22,259 bases of DNA from a virus: IMG/VR virus record IMGVR_UViG_3300006565_000024, positions 1-22,259 of that record; one strand, given 5' to 3'. The notes below the pieces were generated by a model. That model ran no database searches. It saw only the letters and a program-made list of their open reading frames with translations, and was not told the origin of the DNA. Shown here in pieces: positions 5,960 through 12,722 of this stretch. Every line of letters begins with the position of its first letter. The stretch's first letter is position 1. The position numbers and the translations under genes were made by a program.

Positions 5960-6874
5960 ATGTCATTTGCTTCACTAAAGAAAGCTGCCTCTACAGGCAA
6001 CAGTCTTAGTAAACTGACACAAGAGATAGAAAAACTAAACCAACCTCAGACCACAGGTGCTGATGAGCGTCTATGGAAACCTGAGTTGGATAAATCAGGA
6101 AACGGTTATGCCGTTATCCGATTCCTTCCTGCTCCAGATGGAGAGGACATGCCTTGGGCAAAGATTTGGTCACACTCCTTCAAAGGACCTGGTGGTCAGT
6201 GGTACATCGAGAACTCTCTTACTACTATTGGTAAGGATGATCCTGTTGGAGAACTGAACAGAGAACTTTGGAACAGTGGTCGTGAACAGGACAAAGCAAC
6301 TGCTAGAGTACAGAAGCGTAAGCTTTCTTACTACTCTAACATCTATGTTGTGTCAGATCCTGCACACCCAGAGAATGAAGGAAGAGTATTCCTTTATAAG
6401 TATGGTAAGAAGATCTTTGACAAACTTGTTGAAGCAATGCAACCTGCATTTGCTGACGAGACACCACTAGACCCATTCAATTTCTGGAAGGGTGCTGATT
6501 TTAAAGTTAAGATCAGAAAGGTAGATGGATACTGGAACTATGATAAGTCAGAGTTCGCAGCACCTGCTACTCTAGGTGGATTTAGTGATGAAGAATTGGA
6601 AGGGATCTGGAAGAAGGGTTATTCCCTAGCAGAGTTTGAAGATGCTAAGAACTTTAAGAGTTATGAGCAACTAAAGGCAAGATTGAGTCTTGTTTTAGGT
6701 AAGTCTTCACCAAGACCAGCACCAGTTGCTGTTGATGAGAGTGAAGAAGAAGTAGTACCTGCTAATTGGGGTAAAGAAGTATCAGACTTTAGAGAGAAGG
6801 TATCAACTGCCTCTCCAAGTGCTGATAGTGAGGATACATTGTCATACTTTGCATCACTAGCAGAGGAGGACTGA
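5960..6874 (+). CDS. 32: Single-stranded DNA-binding protein gp32
   Basis: gp32 coats single-stranded DNA during phage replication, recombination and repair. I choose the ATG at 5960, after a CGGAG site; it gives 304 residues beginning MSFASLKKAAS, as in T4-like phages. An upstream ATG at 5909 lies inside the hairpin and is unlikely. The central binding domain is clear: SYYSNIYVVSDPAHPENEGRV then FLYKYGKKIFDK and FWKGADFKVKI. The C-terminus is acidic (ESEEEVV ... SLAEED), as expected for the protein-contact tail. Unlike T4 gp32, no cysteine is present, so the zinc ligands are missing. The gene ends 14 bases before a terminator. Confidence 0.93.
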   Translation: MSFASLKKAASTGNSLSKLTQEIEKLNQPQTTGADERLWKPELDKSGNGYAVIRFLPAPDGEDMPWAKIWSHSFKGPGGQWYIENSLTTIGKDDPVGELNRELWNSGREQDKATARVQKRKLSYYSNIYVVSDPAHPENEGRVFLYKYGKKIFDKLVEAMQPAFADETPLDPFNFWKGADFKVKIRKVDGYWNYDKSEFAAPATLGGFSDEELEGIWKKGYSLAEFEDAKNFKSYEQLKARLSLVLGKSSPRPAPVAVDESEEEVVPANWGKEVSDFREKVSTASPSADSEDTLSYFASLAEED

Positions 6875-6888
6875 TTATAAACTGGCAC

Positions 6889-6913
6889 AAGGAGGACTTA
6901 ATATCCTCCTTTT
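6889..6913 (+). terminator. Terminator after gp32
   Basis: AAGGAGGA and TCCTCCTT form a perfect eight-pair stem around a seven-base loop, followed by a short T-run. It lies 14 bases after the gp32 stop. The left arm is also an ideal Shine-Dalgarno sequence, but it has no start codon near it and is locked in the stem. Confidence 0.68.
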
Positions 6914-6945
6914 GCTGTTATAATAATCATATTAACAGGAGAATT

Positions 6946-7356
6946 ATGAAACTAGCACCATTATTATTGTTTCCATTTCTGATTGCTGGCAGTGCTCAAG
7001 CGTACGAGTCACAACCAGGCTGGTCTTCATCGAGAAAATGTATACGCAAAGAATATAGAGAAGAGTATGTTCCTGGCACAGCAAACAGTCCAGGATATGT
7101 TAAGTCATGGCATGATACTATTGAAGTACCATGTAGGCCATGGAGATCATCACCCCCTAGAGAAAGAGAACCAAGACCAATCTATCAAAGACCACCATCA
7201 CCTGACGGTAATGAGTGTAGTGATGGAGCAGTTCTTGGTGGTATTTTAGGTGGAGGTGCTGCAGCAGCACTATCTCAAGGAGATGGACGTTGGTGGGCAA
7301 TTCCTCTTGGAATAGTTGGTGGCAGTGTCATAGGATGTGACATTGATGGAGGATAA
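6946..7356 (+). CDS. Secreted protein with Pro/Arg-rich middle and glycine-zipper end
   Basis: A signal peptide is clear: hydrophobic residues 3-15 and a likely cut after SAQA (residue 19). The mature protein has a charged, aromatic middle with Pro/Arg-rich segments (residues 64-86), and a C-terminal hydrophobic part at about 94-133 with spaced glycines (LGGILGGG ... GIVGGSVIG), a glycine-zipper pattern that packs membrane helices. Four cysteines (32, 63, 91, 131) could form disulphides in the periplasm. A strong AGGAGA site precedes the ATG. It is probably periplasmic or envelope-bound; role unknown. Glycine-zipper proteins can perturb membranes, but nothing here proves a lysis role. Confidence 0.68.
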   Translation: MKLAPLLLFPFLIAGSAQAYESQPGWSSSRKCIRKEYREEYVPGTANSPGYVKSWHDTIEVPCRPWRSSPPREREPRPIYQRPPSPDGNECSDGAVLGGILGGGAAAALSQGDGRWWAIPLGIVGGSVIGCDIDGG

Positions 7357-7359
7357 TCC

Positions 7360-7662
7360 ATGACAGAAGAGAAGATCAAAAGTCTTTGTTACACCAAAGA
7401 AGAAGTTGATCTTATGATAGCAGCTGCTGTCGCAGAAGCAAAAGAGATTGATAGAATCTCTATGGCAAAACATAACCGAGAAGCTACTATTATTAGTATG
7501 ATTCTCGGTTTTACTTGTTTGGCATTGTTTTTAGATGGAACACTAAGATTACTTGGTATCATCCCACCTTTTATGGACATAGATATAAGTATAGTTGATA
7601 AGATTGCAGACAAAGTTGAGACTGAAATCCTCCCACTAGTACAAAAGATACCGAGATTTTAA
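7360..7662 (+). CDS. One-pass membrane protein, unknown function
   Basis: The 100-residue protein has a helical N-terminal part with an Ala-rich stretch (IAAAVAEAKE), a single hydrophobic helix at about residues 42-66, and a C-terminal helix of mixed charge. There is no signal peptide cut site. A GGAGG ribosome binding site overlaps the end of the preceding secreted protein gene, and the two are three bases apart, so they are probably made together. Not a recognisable holin, which usually is smaller with two or more passes. Confidence 0.62.
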   Translation: MTEEKIKSLCYTKEEVDLMIAAAVAEAKEIDRISMAKHNREATIISMILGFTCLALFLDGTLRLLGIIPPFMDIDISIVDKIADKVETEILPLVQKIPRF

Positions 7663-8223
7663 ATGGATATTATTGATAACTTTCTACCTGAAAAAGAATT
7701 CAGGGGATTACAATCTTATATGATGAATAATGATTGCCCTTGGTTCTATCAGGAAGATGGTACTCTTAATCACTTGTTTTATTCTGCAAAGGGACAGTTG
7801 CCGAGAGAAGATGAAGAGATTTGTGCAGCAACTGCAGTGATATTAGATCCTATTATGATAAAGTTGGGTGTTGTTCAACCATATAAAGTTGAAGCATATT
7901 TTAAGGGTGGTATCACAAATTATAATAAGGGTGTGAAGAGTGTTAAAGAAGTTGGTATGGTAAAGGATACTTATATAAGTGGGAGATCATCTATCAATAC
8001 TAATAGTAATGATAAGGTTGCAGTGTTATTCGTTAACACTAATGATGGATACTTAGAATTTGAAGATGGTAGTAAAGTTCCTAGTGTAGAGAATACAATA
8101 GTGGTGTTTGATTCTAATACTAAGTACAGGACAGTTGAAACTCCTGATGATTCAAGAAGAGTTGCAATAAACTTTACTTATGAAGCACAAGAATTTAAAG
8201 TAGTAAAAGTCAAAAAGAATTAA
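7663..8223 (+). CDS. 2OG-Fe(II) oxygenase-like protein lacking iron ligands
   Basis: The 186-residue protein follows the cyanophage 2OG-Fe(II) oxygenase layout. The second half has VLFVNTNDGYLEFEDGSKV (residues 121-139), IVVFDSN (146-152) and a closing RRVAINFTYEA (165-175), which are the strand core and the Arg that holds 2-oxoglutarate. However, the HxD pair expected just before the VLFVNT strand appears as Asn112-Thr-Asn114, and the distal His expected in the FDSNTKHR-type segment is Tyr155. With all three iron ligands gone, it is probably not an active dioxygenase and may have a structural or binding role. It starts directly after the previous stop and ends before a terminator. The fold assignment is by pattern only. 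Confidence 0.68.
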   Translation: MDIIDNFLPEKEFRGLQSYMMNNDCPWFYQEDGTLNHLFYSAKGQLPREDEEICAATAVILDPIMIKLGVVQPYKVEAYFKGGITNYNKGVKSVKEVGMVKDTYISGRSSINTNSNDKVAVLFVNTNDGYLEFEDGSKVPSVENTIVVFDSNTKYRTVETPDDSRRVAINFTYEAQEFKVVKVKKN

Positions 8224-8246
8224 GCAAACCGAAAGATAGTATAAAG

Positions 8247-8268
8247 AAACCCCCTTTATGGGGGTTTT
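8247..8268 (+). terminator. Rho-independent terminator
   Basis: AAACCCCC pairs with GGGGGTTT around a TTTAT loop, then continues with T's. It lies 24 bases after the oxygenase-like gene and closes the 6946-8223 unit. Confidence 0.9.
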
Positions 8269-8304
8269 CTCATATAAAATAGTGTGTAGAATTCAACACA
8301 ATAC

Positions 8305-8508
8305 ATGTCAGGAGATTTTTTCTCACATAATGATCAACAACCACCTATACCTGTAGAACAGGCACGTGACCTACAACAGAGATGCAGAGCATCGATGGCT
8401 ATGGATGAGATTAAAGAATCTCGGTGGTATAATACAAACTATATTATTGAATTGGAAAGTTTGATAATCAATCAAAGATACAGGACTGGTAGCCCAATGC
8501 AGGAATAA
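8305..8508 (+). CDS. Small hypothetical protein
   Basis: The 67-residue product has no signal peptide or membrane segment. It starts with a His/Gln/Pro-rich stretch and continues as a helix (QARDLQQRCRASMAMDEI) and a second one (YIIELESLIINQRY). A TATAAAAT box at 8273-8280, just after the preceding terminator, may be its promoter. It lies alone between two terminators. I recall similar short genes near gp53 in cyanophages but know no function. Confidence 0.55.
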   Translation: MSGDFFSHNDQQPPIPVEQARDLQQRCRASMAMDEIKESRWYNTNYIIELESLIINQRYRTGSPMQE

Positions 8509-8553
8509 AGAGAGGGTCATATATTATTCAACTTTTTATTCCCATATAAGCGC

Positions 8554-8595
8554 AAAAAAAACTCGGCACATTTTTTCGTGTGTAGGGTTTTTTTT
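8554..8595. terminator. Two-way terminator between convergent genes
   Basis: Eight A's at 8554-8561 pair with eight T's at 8588-8595. The stem continues with CTC against GGG (one G-T pair) and, after one mismatch, GCACA against TGTGT, around a TTTTTTCG loop. Because the stem is flanked by A's on one side and T's on the other, it can end transcription on both strands: the small plus-strand gene and the minus-strand gp53. Its right edge overlaps the gp53 stop codon. Confidence 0.8.
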
Positions 8596-9496
8596 AATAT
8601 GAAGAAGTTGCTTCCTCACCACCATCAAATGTTCTTGTTGTAGAAGATGATAAAGTTGTTGTAGTAGTGGTGGTGGATGTAGTGGTAGTAGAAGTTGTTG
8701 TCTGAGTTGTTGCTGCAGTTGTATCTTCAGCATCTTCAATTCTTACTGTTGTACTTCCAGGTCCATTATCGTACGATACTATGGTTCCTAGTTGATTTAA
8801 AGAAATAGTCTCTGAACCAGATACATAACCTCTGGTGTCTAAGAACCTTTGAGCAACATTGAGTAAAGTCTTCTTATTGTTGAAATCATCCAATTCACTA
8901 TGATACTCATATGAAAGTAATTCGTCAATTTCACTCAACATTTTGTTTACTAGTTCTACAGTCGGAATCTTTATAAATCGTTTTTTATCATTTACGAAAC
9001 TTTCGTGTTCATAGTTACTTACAGGGTATATTGACAGTTCCTTTGATTTTACTGTTCCATCAGGTAATGTTGCTCTAAAACTTTCATTTACTTCTATACC
9101 TTTGTTAAAAATTACAATATCTTCTTCTCCAGGAACTTCCCATACTATTCTTTGTGTTTCGTAGTGATGAATATCATCAAATGAACCATATTTCTCTAAA
9201 ACGTATTTTGTTAAATCTTCTTCTTTTTTAGGCCATTGTTCGTAAATATCAGTTATATTGTTTAAAATTAGAATTAACCAATCTAAACCTTCGTCACCTG
9301 TTACTCTTTTAGCAACTTCAAATGGTTTAATACCATCTGGTAGAGTTTGTACCTCAAACATGGTAATATATTTTTCTAAATCATCTCTAACAGAGATTCT
9401 TCGGAATATGTTTTTTACTAATTGGTAATTAAATGATTCGTCATCATCAATTCCTTTTCCAATGTAGCAATCTGGTAAATGTTTGAAATATGCCAT
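8594..9496 (-). CDS. 53: Baseplate wedge subunit gp53 with Thr-rich tail
   Basis: In T4, gp53 is a wedge protein that completes the wedge and connects wedges to the hub. The first ~110 residues carry the family core: an N-terminal strand (FKHLPDCYIG), then GIKPFEVAKRVTGDEGLDW and LILNNITDIYEQWP near 75-88. At 300 residues it is much longer than T4 gp53 (196). The last ~43 residues include a run in which 21 of 31 residues are Thr (259-289), likely disordered, and then FDGGEEATSSY. The gene overlaps gp48 by one base and reads away from gp4, in a two-gene minus-strand unit. I see no clear LysM domain. Confidence 0.85.
   Translation of the reverse strand: MAYFKHLPDCYIGKGIDDDESFNYQLVKNIFRRISVRDDLEKYITMFEVQTLPDGIKPFEVAKRVTGDEGLDWLILILNNITDIYEQWPKKEEDLTKYVLEKYGSFDDIHHYETQRIVWEVPGEEDIVIFNKGIEVNESFRATLPDGTVKSKELSIYPVSNYEHESFVNDKKRFIKIPTVELVNKMLSEIDELLSYEYHSELDDFNNKKTLLNVAQRFLDTRGYVSGSETISLNQLGTIVSYDNGPGSTTVRIEDAEDTTAATTQTTTSTTTTSTTTTTTTLSSSTTRTFDGGEEATSSY
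8630..8722 (-). repeat. Thr/Ser low-complexity coding repeat in gp53
   Basis: On the minus strand these bases read mostly ACN Thr codons, with Ser and a few Ala. The plus strand shows irregular GTT/AGT/GGT triplets. The tract is imperfect, as in an expandable triplet repeat that keeps frame. It encodes gp53 residues 259-289. Confidence 0.8.
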
Positions 9497-10596
9497 TAGT
9501 ATCCTCTGGTTACGTCGTCGCCAGTTAGAAGTTTTACTTCAGTAAATTGTAGTGTTAGAATGACTGCTGGTACTGACATGTTTCTTATGGATGGATCTGC
9601 ACTCATCGCATCAGGTTCAGCTCCGATTCGTTTTAATGCATTATACTGATTATCAGGAGTGTAGTTAACTCCAATAGCAGTACAGACAGAAGGCATTATT
9701 TTAAAGTGTAAATTTGGTGTTATTTGTGGTACATCTGAGTTTGCTTCATCTGCTGCTAAACGTACAAATTCTATTTCAAATTTATTTGGAACTTTAAAGA
9801 ATCTTTGACTTTTGGCATTTTGACCAACTTGAGTGTCCCACATGTCACTATCCTTTAATACACCCCAATCTTCTGTTATCTTTGACCAATCTTTATCATC
9901 ATCTCCTTTTTTATCATTATATCTACCAGCAGCACCACTAGCAGGATCGTCTATAAGATTACCTTCTTGGAAGGTTGGGTGAGTACCTCTTTTGAAGTAA
10001 TGTATTATTTCTTCTATTGTTTGACCTTCTTGTTGATTTCTCGCAAACATTTTAAAGTTAAAATTATGCGATCTAAATGACATATTACTGAATATTTGTT
10101 CACTGTATGGGTTAAATATTCTTCCTTTAGTTAATGCTTGTAATTCGTTAGCACCTATGTTTCCTGCTAAACCTAATGCACCACTAATACCAGTAGCTGC
10201 ACCTGCAACTGCACTGTTTAGAAATTCTGGAGAAGCACCTGCAGCTGCTGCTTGAAGAGCATCAGTAAGTTTATCCATATCACTAAATGCTTCAGTTCCA
10301 CCTGCTGCACCTAGCATTGCACCACCAATACCAAGATCTACTTTTCTATATGATGCATTATATGAAGTCTGTACATTTGGTGGCATATTAATATAAACTG
10401 CATCAGGACCACCTACATATACCTTTGTTGCATTAGTCTGACCTAATGTTTCCGAAGAAAATGATACATCACCATCAAATCTCATAAAGTATTGACGGAA
10501 ACGTACATAGTCAATAGCCTCTGTTCCACCCCAAGAATCTGGGTTATCATTACTTCCTGGAACAGGAGCTTGTAGTGGATATCTGTATACTGTCAA
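9496..10596 (-). CDS. 48: Baseplate tail tube cap gp48
   Basis: In T4, gp48 sits on top of the hub under the tail tube and, with gp54, starts tube growth. This 366-residue product has features I link to cyanophage gp48: a Tyr/Pro-rich start (VYRYPLQAPVPGS), NMPPNVQ near residue 73, a hydrophobic Gly/Ala-rich stretch (about 90-150), a tube-like core (FNPYSEQIFSNMSFRSHNF, then FKMFARN), and a final PAVILTLQFTEVKLLT strand pair. T4 gp48 is of about the same length (364). It is transcribed with gp53 from the divergent promoter region at 10597-10635. The Gly/Ala stretch may be a hydrophobic insertion and is not explained. Confidence 0.83.
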   Translation of the reverse strand: MTVYRYPLQAPVPGSNDNPDSWGGTEAIDYVRFRQYFMRFDGDVSFSSETLGQTNATKVYVGGPDAVYINMPPNVQTSYNASYRKVDLGIGGAMLGAAGGTEAFSDMDKLTDALQAAAAGASPEFLNSAVAGAATGISGALGLAGNIGANELQALTKGRIFNPYSEQIFSNMSFRSHNFNFKMFARNQQEGQTIEEIIHYFKRGTHPTFQEGNLIDDPASGAAGRYNDKKGDDDKDWSKITEDWGVLKDSDMWDTQVGQNAKSQRFFKVPNKFEIEFVRLAADEANSDVPQITPNLHFKIMPSVCTAIGVNYTPDNQYNALKRIGAEPDAMSADPSIRNMSVPAVILTLQFTEVKLLTGDDVTRGY

Positions 10597-10604
10597 TTTC
10601 TTGC

Positions 10605-10611
10605 CTAAATA
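10605..10611 (+). promoter_or_regulatory. Late-promoter-like motif for gp4 (CTAAATA)
   Basis: CTAAATA lies 21 bases before the gp4 start, inside the 36-base gap between the diverging gp48 and gp4 genes. It matches the T4 late -10 element except at the first bases. Confidence 0.5.
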
Positions 10612-10627
10612 TAACGTGACCTCTTTA

Positions 10628-10635
10628 TATTTATG
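10628..10635 (-). promoter_or_regulatory. Late-promoter-like motif for gp48-gp53 (CATAAATA on minus strand)
   Basis: Read on the minus strand the bases are CATAAATA, one base off TATAAATA. It lies 31 bases before the gp48 start and overlaps the ATG of gp4 on the other strand. The two late motifs therefore face away from each other and cross, within about 30 bases. Confidence 0.5.
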
Positions 10636-11055
10636 CGTTATAAGCAGGGAAAGTACTTTCCTAGTAAACCTCGGAAGTACAAAGGCAATTATCGAAATAT
10701 AACATACCGTTCAGGCTGGGAACTCAAATTTATGAGATTTTGTGATAGTAATTCCAGTATTACTGAATGGGGGAGTGAAGAAGTTAAGATTCCTTATATT
10801 TCACCTGTTGATAATAAATGGCATACTTATTACCCAGATTTTTATTTAAAAACTAACGGTAAAAAGTATATAGTTGAAGTTAAACCCTTTAAACAGACAA
10901 AAGAACCTAAGAAACAAAGAAAGGCGACTAAAGGATATATTACTGAGGTTTTGACTTGGGGAGTAAACCAAGCAAAGTGGAAATATGCTACAGAGTATTG
11001 CAAGGATCACAATATGGAATTTATGTTAATCACTGAGAAGGAGCTTAAACCGTAA
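10633..11055 (+). CDS. 4: Head completion protein gp4 (gp50), nuclease-fold
   Basis: In T4, gp4 (also called gp50) is needed to finish the DNA-filled head so that tails can join. The 140-residue sequence contains a TnsA-like nuclease pattern: Glu30 in RSGWELKF, Asp69 in YYPDFYL and Glu82-Val-Lys84 in YIVEVKP, plus the WGSEEVKIPY strand around residue 46-55. Length is close to T4 gp4 (150). The N-terminal 25 residues are Lys/Arg/Tyr-rich. It opens a plus-strand structural run and overlaps gp54 by one base. Confidence 0.88.
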   Translation: MRYKQGKYFPSKPRKYKGNYRNITYRSGWELKFMRFCDSNSSITEWGSEEVKIPYISPVDNKWHTYYPDFYLKTNGKKYIVEVKPFKQTKEPKKQRKATKGYITEVLTWGVNQAKWKYATEYCKDHNMEFMLITEKELKP

Positions 11056-11975
11056 TGTCATGGCCTACCACAAGCACTGATACATCTACTGGTGCTATTA
11101 GACGACACCAACAAAGTGGGTATAATTCAGTTCCTCAAGAGGAATCTGCACAATATCCCTCTTTACAGGAGTTTATGTCCTTTTCTTTAAAGGATAGAGA
11201 TTATACACCAAGTTTTACTAACTTATTTTCCTTTCATATTGCAACACCACCTATTTTAAAGAATAGGATTGGAATTACTGTTGGTCATGATAATACTTTG
11301 GGACAAAGAGGGTCTAATTTAGTATCTGATTTAGGAAAACTTAAAAATTCTCTTAATTATTATTGTCAAACAGTTACTGTACCTAGTAAACAGACTACAA
11401 CTGGTGGAATTGTTAATGTTGGATCTGCATACAAATATGCCACAGGTACTGCATATAGTCAGATAAGTGCAACGTTTATTATACCTAGAAATCAACATTC
11501 AAGGAATTTCTTTGAGAGATGGATGGATTTAACCTCAAGAGATTCAAATCAATATAGTGAATATTATGATTTTTATGTTTCTCCTAGAGTATCGATTTAT
11601 AAATGGGAAAGGAGACCAGGAGCAGCAATTTCAGGAAGTAATTTAGCAGAAATTGCTGATGGCACTGATTTATCCCAAATAAGCGATTTAAATGCAAAGT
11701 ATGATATAACAGGTAAATGGGAATTGTGGAATGCATTTCCATATAACCTTGGATCTGTTCAACTTAATAATGATAGAGCTAGGTTAATGACTCTAACAAT
11801 TGGATTTTATTATGAGAGATATAGATTCTTTCCTAAAGATGCTTGGTTTGTTGATGAAGTTGGTCCTATGAAAGATATTGCAATTCCTAGAGATAATCAA
11901 GTTGATGCTACTAGAGATGCTAAAAGACTACAACATTTAGTTAAAGCTACTACATCTCAAATAGTTATAGGGTAG
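11055..11975 (+). CDS. 54: Baseplate tail tube initiator gp54
   Basis: In T4, gp54 binds on gp48 and forms the platform on which the tail tube polymerises. The 306-residue length agrees with T4 gp54 (320). The N-terminus is Ser/Thr-rich and probably flexible. The core has tube-like strands (TNLFSFHIATPP, TATFII-type segments near NFFERWMDLTSRD, and WELWNAFPYNLGSVQL with LMTLTIGFYYERYRF), the arrangement seen in tail-tube-related proteins. Position after gp4 and before the hub genes supports the call. Its end is followed by a perfect late promoter motif. Confidence 0.78.
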   Translation: MSWPTTSTDTSTGAIRRHQQSGYNSVPQEESAQYPSLQEFMSFSLKDRDYTPSFTNLFSFHIATPPILKNRIGITVGHDNTLGQRGSNLVSDLGKLKNSLNYYCQTVTVPSKQTTTGGIVNVGSAYKYATGTAYSQISATFIIPRNQHSRNFFERWMDLTSRDSNQYSEYYDFYVSPRVSIYKWERRPGAAISGSNLAEIADGTDLSQISDLNAKYDITGKWELWNAFPYNLGSVQLNNDRARLMTLTIGFYYERYRFFPKDAWFVDEVGPMKDIAIPRDNQVDATRDAKRLQHLVKATTSQIVIG

Positions 11976-11978
11976 GCA

Positions 11979-11986
11979 TATAAATA
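11979..11986 (+). promoter_or_regulatory. Late promoter motif ahead of gp26 (TATAAATA)
   Basis: An exact T4 late promoter octamer lies in the short gap after gp54 and 22 bases before the gp26 start. It probably drives gp26, gp51, the two giant tail proteins and the hub gene behind them, since no terminator is seen until the CP12 promoter region. Confidence 0.68.
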
Positions 11987-12008
11987 ATTTTACTGAATTG
12001 AACTTTAT

Positions 12009-12722
12009 ATGGCATTACCTAAGTTAAATGTACCTAAGTACAAATTGAAACTACCGTCAGATGGTAGAACTGTGAATTTTAGACCATTCCTTGTTAAAGA
12101 GGAGAAATTACTTCTTTTGGCAACTGAAACAGGTAATCAGGCTGATATAGTAACTGCGATTAAAACTATTATCACGGAATGTACAGATATACATGATGTT
12201 GAAGAATTACCTACTTTTGATATCGAGTTTGTATTCCTACAAATTCGTACCAAGTCAGTTGGTGAAGCTGTTGATGTATCTGTTATCTGTCCTGATGATA
12301 ATGAAACTGAAGTGGAGGTTAAGATTCCTTTAGCCGAAATTAAAGTCATTAAAACAAAGGGACATAAGACTGATATTAAATTAAGTCCAGAGATCATTTT
12401 AACTATGGGTTATCCTAGTTTGGATAGTTTTGTTGAAATGAATTTTACTGGAGATGCTACACCTGGTGTTGATCAGATTTTTTCAATGGCTGCAGGATGT
12501 GTTAAGCAAATTTCAGATGCCGAAGAGGTATATGAAGCTTCTGATACTCCTAGAGAAGAATTGATTGAATTCTTTGATCAATTGAGTAGTAAACAATTTA
12601 TGATGATTCAAGACTTTTTTGAAACTATGCCTAAGTTATCTCATACTGTTAAGGTAACTAATCCTAAGACTAAAGTTGAGAGTGATGTTGTACTCGAAGG
12701 ATTGGCAGCTTTTTTCGGATAG
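12009..12722 (+). CDS. 26: Baseplate hub protein gp26 (zero-frame product)
   Basis: gp26 is a hub assembly protein in T4; by position and fold type it may be the T4-like counterpart of tail assembly chaperones. The 237-residue product (T4: 208) begins MALPKLNVPKYKLKLPS and has FRPFLVKEEKLLLLA near residues 25-39, VFLQIRTKSVGE near 75-86, and a helical second half with EELIEFFDQLSSKQF. It ends LEGLAAFFG. The last codons contain a canonical -1 slippery heptamer just before the stop, so a fraction of ribosomes may extend it with the gp51 frame. No ribosome binding site is strong at the ATG; the late promoter is close upstream. Confidence 0.83.
   Translation: MALPKLNVPKYKLKLPSDGRTVNFRPFLVKEEKLLLLATETGNQADIVTAIKTIITECTDIHDVEELPTFDIEFVFLQIRTKSVGEAVDVSVICPDDNETEVEVKIPLAEIKVIKTKGHKTDIKLSPEIILTMGYPSLDSFVEMNFTGDATPGVDQIFSMAAGCVKQISDAEEVYEASDTPREELIEFFDQLSSKQFMMIQDFFETMPKLSHTVKVTNPKTKVESDVVLEGLAAFFG
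12696..12716 (+). promoter_or_regulatory. Probable programmed -1 frameshift site
   Basis: The heptamer T TTT TTC (12710-12716) is in the right phase for the gp26 frame, so both tRNAs can slip back one base and stay paired. The gp26 stop TAG follows four bases later (12720). An SD-like GAAGGA lies at 12696-12701, eight bases upstream, similar in place to the stimulator in dnaX. A weak stem, AGCTCT (12721-12726) with AGAGTT, is possible downstream. P2 gene E uses the very similar T TTT TTG. The layout is visible directly; that it works is an inference. Confidence 0.72.

Noticed and set aside
6889-6896. AAGGAGGA as a ribosome binding site
   Set aside because: It is the left arm of the terminator stem and no start codon lies 5-12 bases after it.
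6983-7249. 88-codon plus-strand frame inside the glycine-zipper gene
   Set aside because: It is a shadow in another frame with no ribosome binding site, while the main frame has a signal peptide and AGGAGA.
8536-8739. Gln/Leu-rich minus-strand frame over the gp53 tail
   Set aside because: The low-complexity composition is the Thr repeat read in another frame.
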